A stretch of DNA of 64,000 nt from contig NZ_CP166625.1 of NCBI RefSeq assembly GCF_041320595.1, positions 4,338,001 to 4,402,000 of the forward strand. The letters are read 5' to 3'. The position numbers and the translations under genes were made by a program. Under the pieces are notes generated by a model. The model worked only from the letters and a program-made list of their open reading frames with translations. It had not been told where the DNA came from and made no database searches. Shown here piece after piece: positions 54,884 to 63,560 of this stretch. The stretch is from Pleomorphomonas sp. PLEO (lineage in GTDB: Bacteria > Pseudomonadota > Alphaproteobacteria > Rhizobiales > Pleomorphomonadaceae). How positions within the stretch are numbered: the first letter of the stretch is position 1; every line of letters begins with the position of its first letter.

Positions 54884-55726
54884 TCAGCCCTTCAACGCCT
54901 CGGCATTCTCCTTCACCCACGCGGTAACCGCGCGCGCCGGATGGCCGGTCAACGTCCGCACATCGTCGGTGACGACGGCCGTCCAGCCTTGGCGAACCGG
55001 ATAGAAGATTGAAGCGAGGAAGCGGGCGTAGACCTCCGGTACCCCGGCACCGACGAGGGCGCCGACGAAGGCATCATCGTCAACAGCAAGGTAGGATACC
55101 GGCTTGCCGATGGCATCGGAGATCAACGCGGCGGCCTCGGCATATCCGAGCGCCTGGGGACCAGTGAGATTGAACGCCTTGCCGTCGAAACGATCCGTCG
55201 TCAGCGCGGCGGCCGCGCTGTCGGCGATATCGCGGACGTCGATGAAGCTCGATTTGCCGTCGGCGGCCGGCACGGCAATGACGCCCGCCGCAGCAATGCC
55301 GGGCTTCCAGTAATTGATGAAATTATCGGTGAACCAGTTGGGGCGTAGAACGACCCACCGCACGCCAGATTTCTCGAGCGCGATTTCCGCTTGGCGGTAG
55401 GGAATGGAATCGTCGGCGTCAACGCCGAGCACCGATAGCAACACCACTTTCACGCCACGCGTCGCAGCCGCCTCAATGACCGGCAGCAGCAGCGCCTTGG
55501 CCTCCGTATAGCCGCCCGGCAGCATGACGAAGGCACGATCGACGCCCTCGAAGGCGGTGGGAAAGGTCATGGGATCGACCACGTCGAAAACCACACCCTC
55601 GGCACCGTCGACCGGCTTGCCGCTACGCGACGCCGCCTTGACCGCCTCACCGCGTGCCATCAGCGCCTTGATGAGCGGCCGCCCGATGTTGCCGGTGGCA
55701 CCCAGAACCAGAATCTTGCCAGCCAT
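54884..55726 (-). CDS. NmrA/QorB-like NAD(P)-binding oxidoreductase
   Basis: A 280-residue short-chain-type protein with the NAD(P) motif ILVLGATGNIGRPL at the N-terminus, the NmrA-like GVDRAFVMLPGGYTEA and a C-terminal region with GVPEVYARFLASIFYPVRQGW. Members are quinone reductases (QorB) or NAD(P)H sensors. It is divergent from an HxlR regulator across a palindrome-rich gap, the usual context of QorB/QorR-type pairs that respond to reactive quinones or aldehydes. Confidence 0.87.
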   Translation of the reverse strand: MAGKILVLGATGNIGRPLIKALMARGEAVKAASRSGKPVDGAEGVVFDVVDPMTFPTAFEGVDRAFVMLPGGYTEAKALLLPVIEAAATRGVKVVLLSVLGVDADDSIPYRQAEIALEKSGVRWVVLRPNWFTDNFINYWKPGIAAAGVIAVPAADGKSSFIDVRDIADSAAAALTTDRFDGKAFNLTGPQALGYAEAAALISDAIGKPVSYLAVDDDAFVGALVGAGVPEVYARFLASIFYPVRQGWTAVVTDDVRTLTGHPARAVTAWVKENAEALKG

Positions 55727-55746
55727 TTTAAAACTCCTTAGTATCT

Positions 55747-55815
55747 ACTGGAAACTGCGTTTCTAGTTGAAACATAGTCAATTCTAGAAATCCCGAAAAG
55801 AAGGCAGTTTCCAGT
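55747..55815. promoter_or_regulatory. Palindromic operator region between the oxidoreductase and HxlR genes
   Basis: ACTGGAAACTGC (55747-55758) and GCAGTTTCCAGT (55804-55815) are perfect 12-bp inverted repeats 45 bases apart. Within and beside the first lies GAAAC-TGC-GTTTC (55751-55763), and further palindromic pieces (TTTC-N5-GAAA, TTCTAGAA) fill the centre. HxlR-type regulators bind such short palindromes. Both divergent genes are probably controlled here. Confidence 0.65.
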
Positions 55816-55855
55816 GCCTTGGTTTCCCCCGGGAAACCCACCCGAAAGGACGCTG

Positions 55856-56227
55856 ATGAACCCCTCTTACGACGTCTTCGACGATCGCTGTCCAACCCGC
55901 ATGGTCCTCGACCGATTGGCCGACAAATGGGCGCTTCTGGTGCTGGACCGGTTGCATGACGGCCCGGTGCGCTTCAATCATCTCCGACATGACATTCGGG
56001 GCTTGTCGCAGAAAGTTTTGTCGCAGACTCTGAAGCGACTGGTGCGGGACGGTCTTATAGAACGCACCGTCCGTCCAACCGTTCCCGTCAGCGTGGACTA
56101 TGCGCTGACCCCGCTTGGCCACACACTGACGGAGACGGTCGCCGCGTTCGCTCATTGGGCGGAGCGCAACATGGACGCGGTCCTCGCAGCCCAGGCCGCA
56201 TATGATGCTAACAACGCGTCCAGCTAG
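55856..56227 (+). CDS. HxlR-family transcriptional regulator
   Basis: A 123-residue HxlR/winged-helix protein, with CPTRMVLDRLADKWALLVLDRLHDGPVRFNHLRHDIRGLSQKVLSQTLKRL (in several pieces) as the domain. The cysteine in DDRCPTRM near residue 12 matches the redox cysteine of QorR/YodB-like regulators. The ATG at 55856 has GAAAGGACG upstream. It is divergent from the NmrA/QorB-like gene, its probable target. Confidence 0.92.
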   Translation: MNPSYDVFDDRCPTRMVLDRLADKWALLVLDRLHDGPVRFNHLRHDIRGLSQKVLSQTLKRLVRDGLIERTVRPTVPVSVDYALTPLGHTLTETVAAFAHWAERNMDAVLAAQAAYDANNASS

Positions 56228-56320
56228 GCCAAAGACGCAGGCATCGGCAATCCCACGCTTTTTTGGTCACGCCGTCCATGCTATCGCCGGGCTGGCTGAT
56301 TGCCTTCCGGGAGACCCAGT

Positions 56321-57364
56321 ATGCGCGCGATTTTCTATGAGCTCTTCGGCCAACGGCCGGAAATCCGCACCCTGCCCGATCCGACGCCAGAGCCACACGG
56401 CCTGGTGTTGAAGGTGGAAGCGTCTGGCATTTGCCGCTCCGACTGGCATGGCTGGATGGGTCACGACCCCGACATCGCGCTGCCGCATGTGCCAGGCCAT
56501 GAATTCGCCGGTCGTGTCGTTGCCGTCGGTCGCGACGTCACCCGCTTCCGAGAGGGCGAGCGCGTCACCATGCCCTTCGTCGCCGGCTGCGGCCGTTGCC
56601 CGGAATGCGGCTCTGGCAATCAGCAGGTCTGCCGCAATCAGACGCAGCCCGGCTTCACCCACTGGGGTTCATTTGCCGAATATGTCGGCGTGCACCACGC
56701 CGACGACAACGTGGTGGCGTTGCCCGACGATATCGACTTCCCAACTGCCGCCAGCCTCGGTTGCCGGTTTGCCACCTCGTTCCGCGCGGTGGTCGATCAG
56801 GGGCGGGTACGCGGCGGTGAATGGGTGGCAGTGCATGGCTGCGGCGGCGTCGGCCTATCGGCCATCATGATCGCGGCGGCGATGGGCGCCAATGTGATCG
56901 CCATCGACATTGCCGATGACAAGTTGGAATTCGCCAAGACCATCGGCGCCATGGCGGTCATCAACGGCCGGACCACGCCGGACGTTGCCGGCGCCGTCCG
57001 CGACCTGACAGGTGGCGGTGCGCATCTGTCGATTGATGCGCTTGGTCATCGGGTCACCGCGCGCAACTCCATCCTCGGGCTCAAGCGGCGCGGTCGCCAT
57101 GTTCAGGTCGGCCTGATGCTCGGTGACGACGCAGAAGCCCCGATCCCCATGGCCCGCATCATCGGCTGGGAGCTGGAAGTCTATGGCAGCCATGGCATGC
57201 AGGCTTGGCGCTATGGCGACATGCTCGCGATGATCGCCGCCGGCAAACTCGCACCGCAGAAGCTGATCAACCGCCACGTCGGGCTCGACGAGGCCATCGA
57301 TCTGCTCATCGGGATGGACCGGTCACAGGAGACCGGCATTAACGTCATCACCCGCTTTGGCTGA
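56321..57364 (+). CDS. Zinc-dependent alcohol dehydrogenase
   Basis: A 347-residue medium-chain zinc dehydrogenase. The catalytic zinc ligands are Cys38, His60 and Glu61 (CRSDWHG, GHEFAG), the structural zinc cysteines lie at 90, 93, 96 and 104 ([15 protein letters not shown]), and the NAD fold is [16 protein letters not shown]. The substrate is unknown (probably a small aldehyde or alcohol). The ATG at 56321 has GGGAGACC upstream. It follows the HxlR gene by 93 bases in the same direction and could belong to its regulon. Confidence 0.88.
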   Translation: MRAIFYELFGQRPEIRTLPDPTPEPHGLVLKVEASGICRSDWHGWMGHDPDIALPHVPGHEFAGRVVAVGRDVTRFREGERVTMPFVAGCGRCPECGSGNQQVCRNQTQPGFTHWGSFAEYVGVHHADDNVVALPDDIDFPTAASLGCRFATSFRAVVDQGRVRGGEWVAVHGCGGVGLSAIMIAAAMGANVIAIDIADDKLEFAKTIGAMAVINGRTTPDVAGAVRDLTGGGAHLSIDALGHRVTARNSILGLKRRGRHVQVGLMLGDDAEAPIPMARIIGWELEVYGSHGMQAWRYGDMLAMIAAGKLAPQKLINRHVGLDEAIDLLIGMDRSQETGINVITRFG

Positions 57365-57367
57365 GAT

Positions 57368-57658
57368 TTATTTCGCGGTGAAGAAGGCCGGATGGAAGGC
57401 GATGCGTTCCCAGGCGGGCGGCGTGATGAAAGTGACAGCCTGCCCGTAAACATCCGGTACGCCGTCACAGACAAGGCCCGGCCGAGCGACAAAGCCGAAG
57501 CGACCATAATAGGCCGGATCGCCGACCAGCATGGCACCGGCCGCCCCGATTCCCGCGAGCTGAGCGAGACCGGCCCGGACCAGCTCTGAGCCGATACCGG
57601 CTGCTGTTCCAACAGCCATGCGTCGACGATGCATCAGAGCAAGCCGAACCCGAGCCAC
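57368..57658 (-). pseudogene. Truncated GNAT acetyltransferase remnant
   Basis: The 96-residue frame keeps only the C-terminal half of a YhbS-like acetyltransferase: AAGIGSELVRAGLAQLAGIG and the strongly conserved LVGDPAYYGRFGF. The first 80-90 residues and the front half of the acetyl-CoA motif are missing. The sequence upstream, up to the ssb stop, does not encode them in the same frame. It is probably a 5'-deleted pseudogene lying 68 bases after ssb. Confidence 0.65.
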
Positions 57659-57726
57659 ACGATCCGGGCGCGGCTCAACCCGCGGCGTCCAATCGAAAGA
57701 GAAAGCGGGCGTCAGTCCGCCAGCGT

Positions 57727-58254
57727 TCAGAACGGGATGTCGTCGTCGAGGTCGGACGAGAAGTTGGAGGCCGGAGCGCCGCCACCCTGGGGACGCCCAC
57801 CGCCCGACGACTTGGCAGGAGCGCGTTCCATCGGGCCGGAGGAGCCGTAATCCGAACCGGCATCGCCAAAATCGCCCTCGCCGCGGCCACCACCTTCGCC
57901 GCCACGACTGTCGAGAATGGTCAGTTCGCCACGGAAGCGCTGCAGCACCACTTCCGTGGAATAGCGCTCTTGGCCGGACTGGTCAGTCCACTTGCGGGTC
58001 TGAAGCTGCCCCTCGATGTAAACCTTGGAGCCCTTCTTCAGGTACTGCTCGGCGACCTTGGCCAGATTTTCGTTGAAGATCACCACCGAGTGCCACTCGG
58101 TGCGTTCCTTGCGCTCGCCGCTCTGACGGTCGCGCCAGTTTTCGGAGGTCGCGATACGCAGGTTGACCACGGCATCGCCCGACCCCATCCGCCGCACCTC
58201 GGGATCACGTCCGAGATTGCCGATCAGGATGACCTTGTTGACGCTGCCTGCCAT
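57727..58254 (-). CDS. ssb: Single-stranded DNA-binding protein
   Basis: This 175-residue SSB has the OB fold in its first 110 residues ([51 protein letters not shown]), a Gly/Pro-rich linker and the acidic tip DDDIPF that binds partner proteins. It protects ssDNA in replication and repair. It is divergent from uvrA with a shared region that contains a LexA box. Confidence 0.96.
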   Translation of the reverse strand: MAGSVNKVILIGNLGRDPEVRRMGSGDAVVNLRIATSENWRDRQSGERKERTEWHSVVIFNENLAKVAEQYLKKGSKVYIEGQLQTRKWTDQSGQERYSTEVVLQRFRGELTILDSRGGEGGGRGEGDFGDAGSDYGSSGPMERAPAKSSGGGRPQGGGAPASNFSSDLDDDIPF

Positions 58255-58430
58255 GGCTTTCTTCCCTCAAACTCGTTACCTTCGGCTTGGCGCACTGGCA
58301 CGCCTCGCCGGCCGGCGCTTTCGCCCGGCAACACGGTTGCACGTTATCGCCGGCACCGACACTGCGATACCCCGGCTCGGCTGCCCTCACTCCTTTTCCA
58401 CAGTGAGAAAAGGGCTAGCGTCCGCATTGT

Positions 58431-58445
58431 GTTCCTGATACGTTC
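58431..58445. promoter_or_regulatory. LexA box between ssb and uvrA
   Basis: GTTCCTGATACGTTC is GTTC-N7-GTTC, the alphaproteobacterial LexA repeat. It lies 177 bases from the ssb start and 243 bases from the uvrA start in the 433-base divergent region. uvrA and ssb are classical SOS genes. Clear -35/-10 elements could not be fixed. Confidence 0.75.
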
Positions 58446-58687
58446 TAACCGTTTCACAAGAATGCCGCAACCGAATTCCAAGATTTTCGGCGTTTTCTTC
58501 TCAGGGTAGGCGGTATGGCAGCCGCGCACGCCGATGCTCTTGCAGGTCGCCACTCGATCCTGACAGGATGCGTCAGCAGACCCGGACTAGCGTGGCGCGC
58601 CTTATGGCCGCCTGATCATGCGCTTTGGGCAACGGATTTTTTCGCCTCCCGCCCCTCCCGGGAGACGCGACAAGGACGACGATAGAC

Positions 58688-61600
58688 ATGCCGAACAAGC
58701 CGACCAGCATTTTCGACCAGGCCCGGCGCTCCCTTTCGGTGCGCGGCGCGCGCGAGCACAATCTCAAGAACATCGACGTCGACCTGCCGCGCGACAGCCT
58801 CATCGTCATGACCGGCCTCTCCGGCTCGGGCAAGTCGTCGCTCGCCTTCGACACCATTTATGCCGAGGGCCAGCGCCGCTACGTCGAGAGCCTTTCGGCT
58901 TACGCCCGGCAGTTCCTCGACATGATGCAGAAGCCGGACGTCGACCAGATCGACGGTCTGTCGCCGGCCATTTCCATTGAACAGAAGACCACCTCGCGCA
59001 ATCCACGCTCGACGGTGGGCACCGTCACCGAAATCTACGACTACATGCGCCTGCTGTTCGCGCGCGTCGGCATTCCCTATTCGCCAGCCACCGGCCTGCC
59101 GATCGAGAGCCAGACCATCAGCCAGATGGTCGATCGTACTTTGGAATTGCCCGAAGGCACCCGCCTCTACTTGCTGGCGCCGATGATCCGCGGCCGAAAG
59201 GGTGAGTATCGCAAGGAGTTCGCCGACCTCCAGAAGAAGGGCTTCCAGCGCGTCAAGGTGGACGGCAGCTTCTATCCGATCGAGGAAGTGCCGGCGCTCG
59301 ACAAGAAGATCAAGCATGACATCGACATTGTCGTCGACCGTATCGTCGTCAAGCCGGACCTTACCGCTCGCCTCGCCGACAGCTTTCAGACGGCGCTGGC
59401 CCTGGCCGACGGTATCGCCATTCTCGAGATCGCCGAGATCGCCGAGGGCGAGAGCGAGCCGCGCCGCATCACCTTCTCGGAAAAGTTCGCCTGTCCGGTC
59501 AGCGGCTTCACCATTTCCGAAATCGAGCCGCGCCTGTTCTCCTTCAACAACCCATTCGGCGCCTGCCCCAAGTGCGACGGCCTGGGCACCGAGCTGAAGT
59601 TCGAAGCCGAGCTGGTGGTGCCCGACGACAGCTTGTCCCTGCGTGGCGGCTGCGTCCTGCCTTGGGCGAAGACCGGCGCCTCCTCGCCCTATTACGCCCA
59701 GACGCTCGAGGCGATTTGCCGCCATTTCAAGGCGTCGATGACGACGCCCTGGAAGGATCTTCCGCAAAAGGTGCGCGACGTCATTCTGACCGGTTCGGGT
59801 AGTGAGGAGATCGCCTTCACCTATGACGACGGCCTCAGGACCTACACCACCAAGAAGCCGTTCGAAGGCGTAGTCGGCAACATCGAGCGGCGCTGGAAGG
59901 AAACCGATTCCGATATGGTGCGGGAGGAGCTGGGGCGCTTCCAGTCCGACCATCCTTGCGAGACCTGCAACGGCTACCGCCTGAAGCCGGAAGCGCTGGC
60001 CGTCAAGATCGCCGGCCTGCACATCGGCCAGGTCACCCAGATGTCGATCCGAGAGGCGGTTGCCTGGTTCACGGCCCTGCCAGACAAGCTGACCGCCAAG
60101 CAGAATGAAATCGCCGTTCGCATCCTGAAGGAAATTCGCGAGCGCCTGCGCTTTCTCAACAATGTCGGTCTTGAATACCTGACGATGTCGCGCGCATCGG
60201 GCACGCTGTCCGGCGGCGAGAGCCAGCGCATCCGTCTGGCCAGCCAGATCGGTTCCGGCCTGACGGGCGTGCTCTATGTGCTCGACGAGCCGTCCATCGG
60301 CCTACACCAGCGCGACAACGACAAGCTGATCGAGACGCTGAAGCACTTGCGCGATCTCGGCAACACGGTGATCGTCGTCGAGCATGACGAGGACGCCATC
60401 CTCGCCGCCGATTATGTGCTCGACGTCGGGCCGGGCGCCGGTATCCATGGTGGCAAGATCGTCTCCGAGGGGACGCCGGCCGAAATCATGGCCGATCCGG
60501 CCAGCCTCACCGGCCAGTATCTGTCCGGCACCCTTGCCATCCCCCTGCCCGACAAGCGCCGCAAGCCGCAGAAGAACAAATATATCCGTGTCGTCGGTGC
60601 GCGGGCCAACAACCTCAAGGACGTTACCGCCGACATCCCCATCGGCCTGTTCACCTGCGTCACCGGCGTATCGGGTGGTGGCAAGTCGACGCTGTTGATC
60701 GACACGCTGTTCAAGGCGGCGGCGCGGCGCCTCAACGGCGCCCGCGAGCAGGCGGCACCGCACGACCGCATCGAAGGCCTGGAGATGCTCGACAAGGTGA
60801 TCGACATCGACCAGTCGCCGATCGGCCGTACGCCGCGCTCCAACCCGGCCACTTACACCGGCGCCTTCACGCCGATCCGCGATTGGTTCGCCGGCCTGCC
60901 GGAAGCCAAGGCGCGCGGCTACGGGCCGGGTCGCTTCTCCTTCAACGTCAAGGGCGGCCGCTGCGAAGCCTGTCAGGGCGACGGCGTTCTCAAGATCGAG
61001 ATGCACTTCCTGCCGGACGTCTACGTGACCTGCGACGTCTGCAAGGGCCATCGCTACAATCGCGAGACGCTGGAGGTTCACTTCAAGGGCAAGTCGATCG
61101 CCGACGTGCTCGACATGACGGTGGAGGAAGCCTGCGACTTCTTCCAGGCGGTGCCGGCCATCCGCGACAAGATGACGGCGCTGCGCGACGTCGGCCTCGG
61201 CTACGTCAAGGTCGGCCAACAGGCGACGACGCTGTCGGGCGGCGAGGCGCAACGCGTCAAGCTCGCCAAGGAACTGTCGCGCCGGGCAACCGGCCGCACG
61301 CTCTACATCCTCGACGAACCGACGACCGGCCTCCACTTCCACGACGTCGCCAAGCTTCTCGAAATGCTGCACGAGCTGGTCGAGCAGGGCAACACGGTGG
61401 TGATCATCGAGCACAATCTCGAGGTCATCAAAACTGCCGACTGGTTGGTCGACCTCGGTCCCGAGGGCGGCGACGGCGGCGGTCGCATCGTTGCCGCCGG
61501 TACGCCGGAAGAGGTGATGAAGGTGGATGCGAGCTACACCGGCCGCTATCTCCGTGAGCTGCTCGACCGCCGTCCGCAACGACGCAACGCGGCGGAGTGA
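58688..61600 (+). CDS. uvrA: Excinuclease ABC subunit A
   Basis: At 970 residues this is full-length UvrA, the damage-recognition ATPase of nucleotide excision repair. The first Walker A is GLSGSGKSS (43-51), the second [15 protein letters not shown]. Zinc motifs CPKCDGLG / CETCNGYR and CEACQGDG / [10 protein letters not shown], and two LSGGE signatures ([29 protein letters not shown]) are present. The ATG at 58688 has AAGGAC upstream. The frame is open from 58625. It is divergent from ssb, with a LexA box between them. Confidence 0.97.
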   Translation: MPNKPTSIFDQARRSLSVRGAREHNLKNIDVDLPRDSLIVMTGLSGSGKSSLAFDTIYAEGQRRYVESLSAYARQFLDMMQKPDVDQIDGLSPAISIEQKTTSRNPRSTVGTVTEIYDYMRLLFARVGIPYSPATGLPIESQTISQMVDRTLELPEGTRLYLLAPMIRGRKGEYRKEFADLQKKGFQRVKVDGSFYPIEEVPALDKKIKHDIDIVVDRIVVKPDLTARLADSFQTALALADGIAILEIAEIAEGESEPRRITFSEKFACPVSGFTISEIEPRLFSFNNPFGACPKCDGLGTELKFEAELVVPDDSLSLRGGCVLPWAKTGASSPYYAQTLEAICRHFKASMTTPWKDLPQKVRDVILTGSGSEEIAFTYDDGLRTYTTKKPFEGVVGNIERRWKETDSDMVREELGRFQSDHPCETCNGYRLKPEALAVKIAGLHIGQVTQMSIREAVAWFTALPDKLTAKQNEIAVRILKEIRERLRFLNNVGLEYLTMSRASGTLSGGESQRIRLASQIGSGLTGVLYVLDEPSIGLHQRDNDKLIETLKHLRDLGNTVIVVEHDEDAILAADYVLDVGPGAGIHGGKIVSEGTPAEIMADPASLTGQYLSGTLAIPLPDKRRKPQKNKYIRVVGARANNLKDVTADIPIGLFTCVTGVSGGGKSTLLIDTLFKAAARRLNGAREQAAPHDRIEGLEMLDKVIDIDQSPIGRTPRSNPATYTGAFTPIRDWFAGLPEAKARGYGPGRFSFNVKGGRCEACQGDGVLKIEMHFLPDVYVTCDVCKGHRYNRETLEVHFKGKSIADVLDMTVEEACDFFQAVPAIRDKMTALRDVGLGYVKVGQQATTLSGGEAQRVKLAKELSRRATGRTLYILDEPTTGLHFHDVAKLLEMLHELVEQGNTVVIIEHNLEVIKTADWLVDLGPEGGDGGGRIVAAGTPEEVMKVDASYTGRYLRELLDRRPQRRNAAE

Positions 61601-61619
61601 CAGCGCCAAGCAAATCCTT

Positions 61620-61650
61620 CCCGCCGGTCAATCATGGATTTGCCGGCGGG
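61620..61650 (+). terminator. Hairpin after uvrA
   Basis: CCCGCCGG (61620-61627) pairs with CCGGCGGG (61643-61650) around a 15-base loop, 20 bases after the uvrA stop. There is no T tract, so it is a weak terminator or processing stem. Confidence 0.4.
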
Positions 61651-61758
61651 ATTGGAGAAGGCGCCAGCCGTCCCTGGAAAGCGACGAGGTTCTGCATGAG
61701 ATTCCAGAAGTCACTTTAATTCATTGATTTAAAATACAAATCAAGAACCTCACACATC

Positions 61759-61791
61759 GATTCAAGTTGTCGAATCTTCAGAATTTGAATC
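61759..61791 (+). promoter_or_regulatory. Cluster of three CcrM (GANTC) sites before folP
   Basis: GATTC (61759-61763), GAATC (61772-61776) and GAATC (61787-61791) fall within 33 bases of AT-rich DNA about 100 bases upstream of folP. Their close spacing is far denser than random. A methylation-sensitive promoter or DNA-binding region is suggested. Confidence 0.5.
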
Positions 61792-61889
61792 AAGATGAAG
61801 TGCTTCAGGTGATGTTGGCGAACGGCCGCTTGCCAGCGGCTGGCGCGCAGTCTACCTCAGAAGCTCGACCCACAGACGCGAGCACGCCC

Positions 61890-62708
61890 ATGGTCCTCTC
61901 CCTCCTGCCCGACCTCGGCAAGCGAACGCTGGTGATGGGCATCCTCAACGTAACGCCCGACAGCTTTTCCGACGGCGGGCGCTATAGCTCGACGGAGGCC
62001 GCGTTCGCCCACGCCCGCCGCATGAAGGAGGAGGGGGCCGACATTCTCGATATCGGCGGCGAGTCGACGCGACCGGGCGCCACCGAGGTGTCGCAGGAAG
62101 AAGAGATCGCTCGCGTGAAGCCGGTGATCGAGCGCCTGGCCGCCGGCGACTTTCCTCCTATATCCATCGACACCTACAAGGCTGCGACAGCGGAAGTAGC
62201 GCTCCGCGCTGGAGCAGCTATCGTCAACGACGTCTGGGGCCTCCAGCGCGAGCCCGACATTGCCTCCGTCGCCGCCGCCCACGGCGCGCTGGTGATCGTC
62301 ATGCACAATCGGTTCGATATCGATCCGGCGCTCGACATCATCGAGGACATGAAAGCCTTCTTCGGGCGGTCGCTGGACATCGCCCGCAAGGCCGGCGTTC
62401 CGGACAATCATGTCATTCTCGATCCAGGTGTCGGCTTCGGGAAGACGCTCGAACAGAACATTCAGGCGGTGGCGCGCGTCGGCGAACTCAAGGCGCTCGG
62501 TTATCCGGTGCTGATGGGAACGTCGCGCAAACGGATGATCGGCGCGCTGATTGGCGCCGAGCGGCCGGTTGCCGAGCGGCTCTATGGCACCGTCGCCTCC
62601 AACGTCGCCGCCATTCTTGCCGGCGCCGATATCATCCGCGTCCACGATGTCGCCGCCCATCGCGACGCCGCCGCCGTAGCCGACGCCATCAGGAAAGAGA
62701 TGCGATGA
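61890..62708 (+). CDS. folP: Dihydropteroate synthase
   Basis: This 272-residue TIM-barrel enzyme joins p-aminobenzoate to the pterin diphosphate. Motifs are GILNVTPDSFSDGG (about residues 17-30), GGESTRPGA, VNDVWGLQ, ILDPGVGFGKT and the C-terminal RVHDVAAH. The ATG at 61890 gives the usual length. The frame is open from 61767, and those 41 residues (AGAQSTSEARPTDAS) do not look like FolP. The stop overlaps the folB start (ATGA). Confidence 0.93.
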   Translation: MVLSLLPDLGKRTLVMGILNVTPDSFSDGGRYSSTEAAFAHARRMKEEGADILDIGGESTRPGATEVSQEEEIARVKPVIERLAAGDFPPISIDTYKAATAEVALRAGAAIVNDVWGLQREPDIASVAAAHGALVIVMHNRFDIDPALDIIEDMKAFFGRSLDIARKAGVPDNHVILDPGVGFGKTLEQNIQAVARVGELKALGYPVLMGTSRKRMIGALIGAERPVAERLYGTVASNVAAILAGADIIRVHDVAAHRDAAAVADAIRKEMR

Positions 62709-63076
62709 GCGACCATATTCGCGTCCACCGGCTCGCCGTCTTCGCCCGCCACGGCGTACTGACTGAAGAGGCGGCGATCGGCCAGCGCTTCTTCATCTCA
62801 TTTGACGCGGTGGTCGATACGCGTGCCGCCGGGGAAAGCGACGACCTGACGAAGTCGGTGTCCTACGCCGACATGGCCGACGTTGCCGTCGGCATCGCCA
62901 CCACGCGGCGCTTCAATCTGCTGGAAGCCCTGGCAGAGGCGATCGCCGGCAACATTCTGGCAAACTTCCCGCTCGTCGAGGCGATCACCGTCCGTGTCGA
63001 CAAGCCGTCGGCACCGGTACAGCATGTGCTCGACAATGTGTCGGTGGAGATCACCCGGAGCCGCGCCAATGCCTAG
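62705..63076 (+). CDS. folB: Dihydroneopterin aldolase
   Basis: A 123-residue aldolase of folate synthesis that splits dihydroneopterin. The segment RVHRLAVFARHGVLTEEAAIGQRF at the N-terminus, SYADMADVAVGI and NLLEALAEAIAGNI hold the family residues. The start overlaps folP by four bases and the end overlaps folK by eight, so it is coupled within a folP-folB-folK operon. Confidence 0.92.
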   Translation: MSDHIRVHRLAVFARHGVLTEEAAIGQRFFISFDAVVDTRAAGESDDLTKSVSYADMADVAVGIATTRRFNLLEALAEAIAGNILANFPLVEAITVRVDKPSAPVQHVLDNVSVEITRSRANA

Positions 63077-63560
63077 GGCAGCGCTCAGCCTCGGCGGCAA
63101 CATTGGCGACGTGCAAGCCACCATCGCAAACGCGCTGGACCTGCTGGAGACGGCGGGTGTGGATGTGGTCGCGCGTTCATCGAATTATCGCACCCGTCCC
63201 TGGGGCAAGACCGATCAGCCAGATTTCACCAACGTCTCGGCCGTAGTAGAAACCACCCTCCCCCCGCTGGAGCTGCTCACCATTTGCCTCGAGGTGGAGC
63301 GCCAGCTTGGCCGCGTCCGCCACGAGCGCTGGGGGCCGCGCGTCATCGACATCGACATCGCCGCCTATGAGGGCGTGCGCATGGATACCCCCGAGTTGAC
63401 GCTCCCGCATCGCCACGCCCACGAGCGCGGCTTCGTCCTAATACCTCTTGCCGAGATCGCGCCGGACCTCTTGATTGGCGACAGGACGGTCGCCGAGCTG
63501 GCGGCCCGATTCGCGAACGATCCGATCGAAAAGCTCGGACGCGCCGGAGGCCTGCCATGA
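63069..63560 (+). CDS. folK: 2-amino-4-hydroxy-6-hydroxymethyldihydropteridine pyrophosphokinase
   Basis: A 163-residue HPPK that transfers pyrophosphate from ATP to the pterin. The motifs are SLGGNIGD at the N-terminus, RPWGKTDQPDFTNVSA and the signature RWGPRVIDIDI, with LPHRHAHERGFVLIPL near the C-terminus. The ATG at 63069 overlaps folB by eight bases. The stop overlaps the next ORF by four. Confidence 0.94.
   Translation: MPRAALSLGGNIGDVQATIANALDLLETAGVDVVARSSNYRTRPWGKTDQPDFTNVSAVVETTLPPLELLTICLEVERQLGRVRHERWGPRVIDIDIAAYEGVRMDTPELTLPHRHAHERGFVLIPLAEIAPDLLIGDRTVAELAARFANDPIEKLGRAGGLP

Noticed and set aside
58616-60022. Long minus-strand open frames opposite uvrA (also 60302-61609)
   Set aside because: They mirror the uvrA codons, look like composition artefacts and contain no recognisable motif.
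61767-61889. N-terminal extension of FolP from a TTG at 61767
   Set aside because: It is unlike FolP and overlaps the GANTC cluster. The ATG at 61890 gives the usual length.
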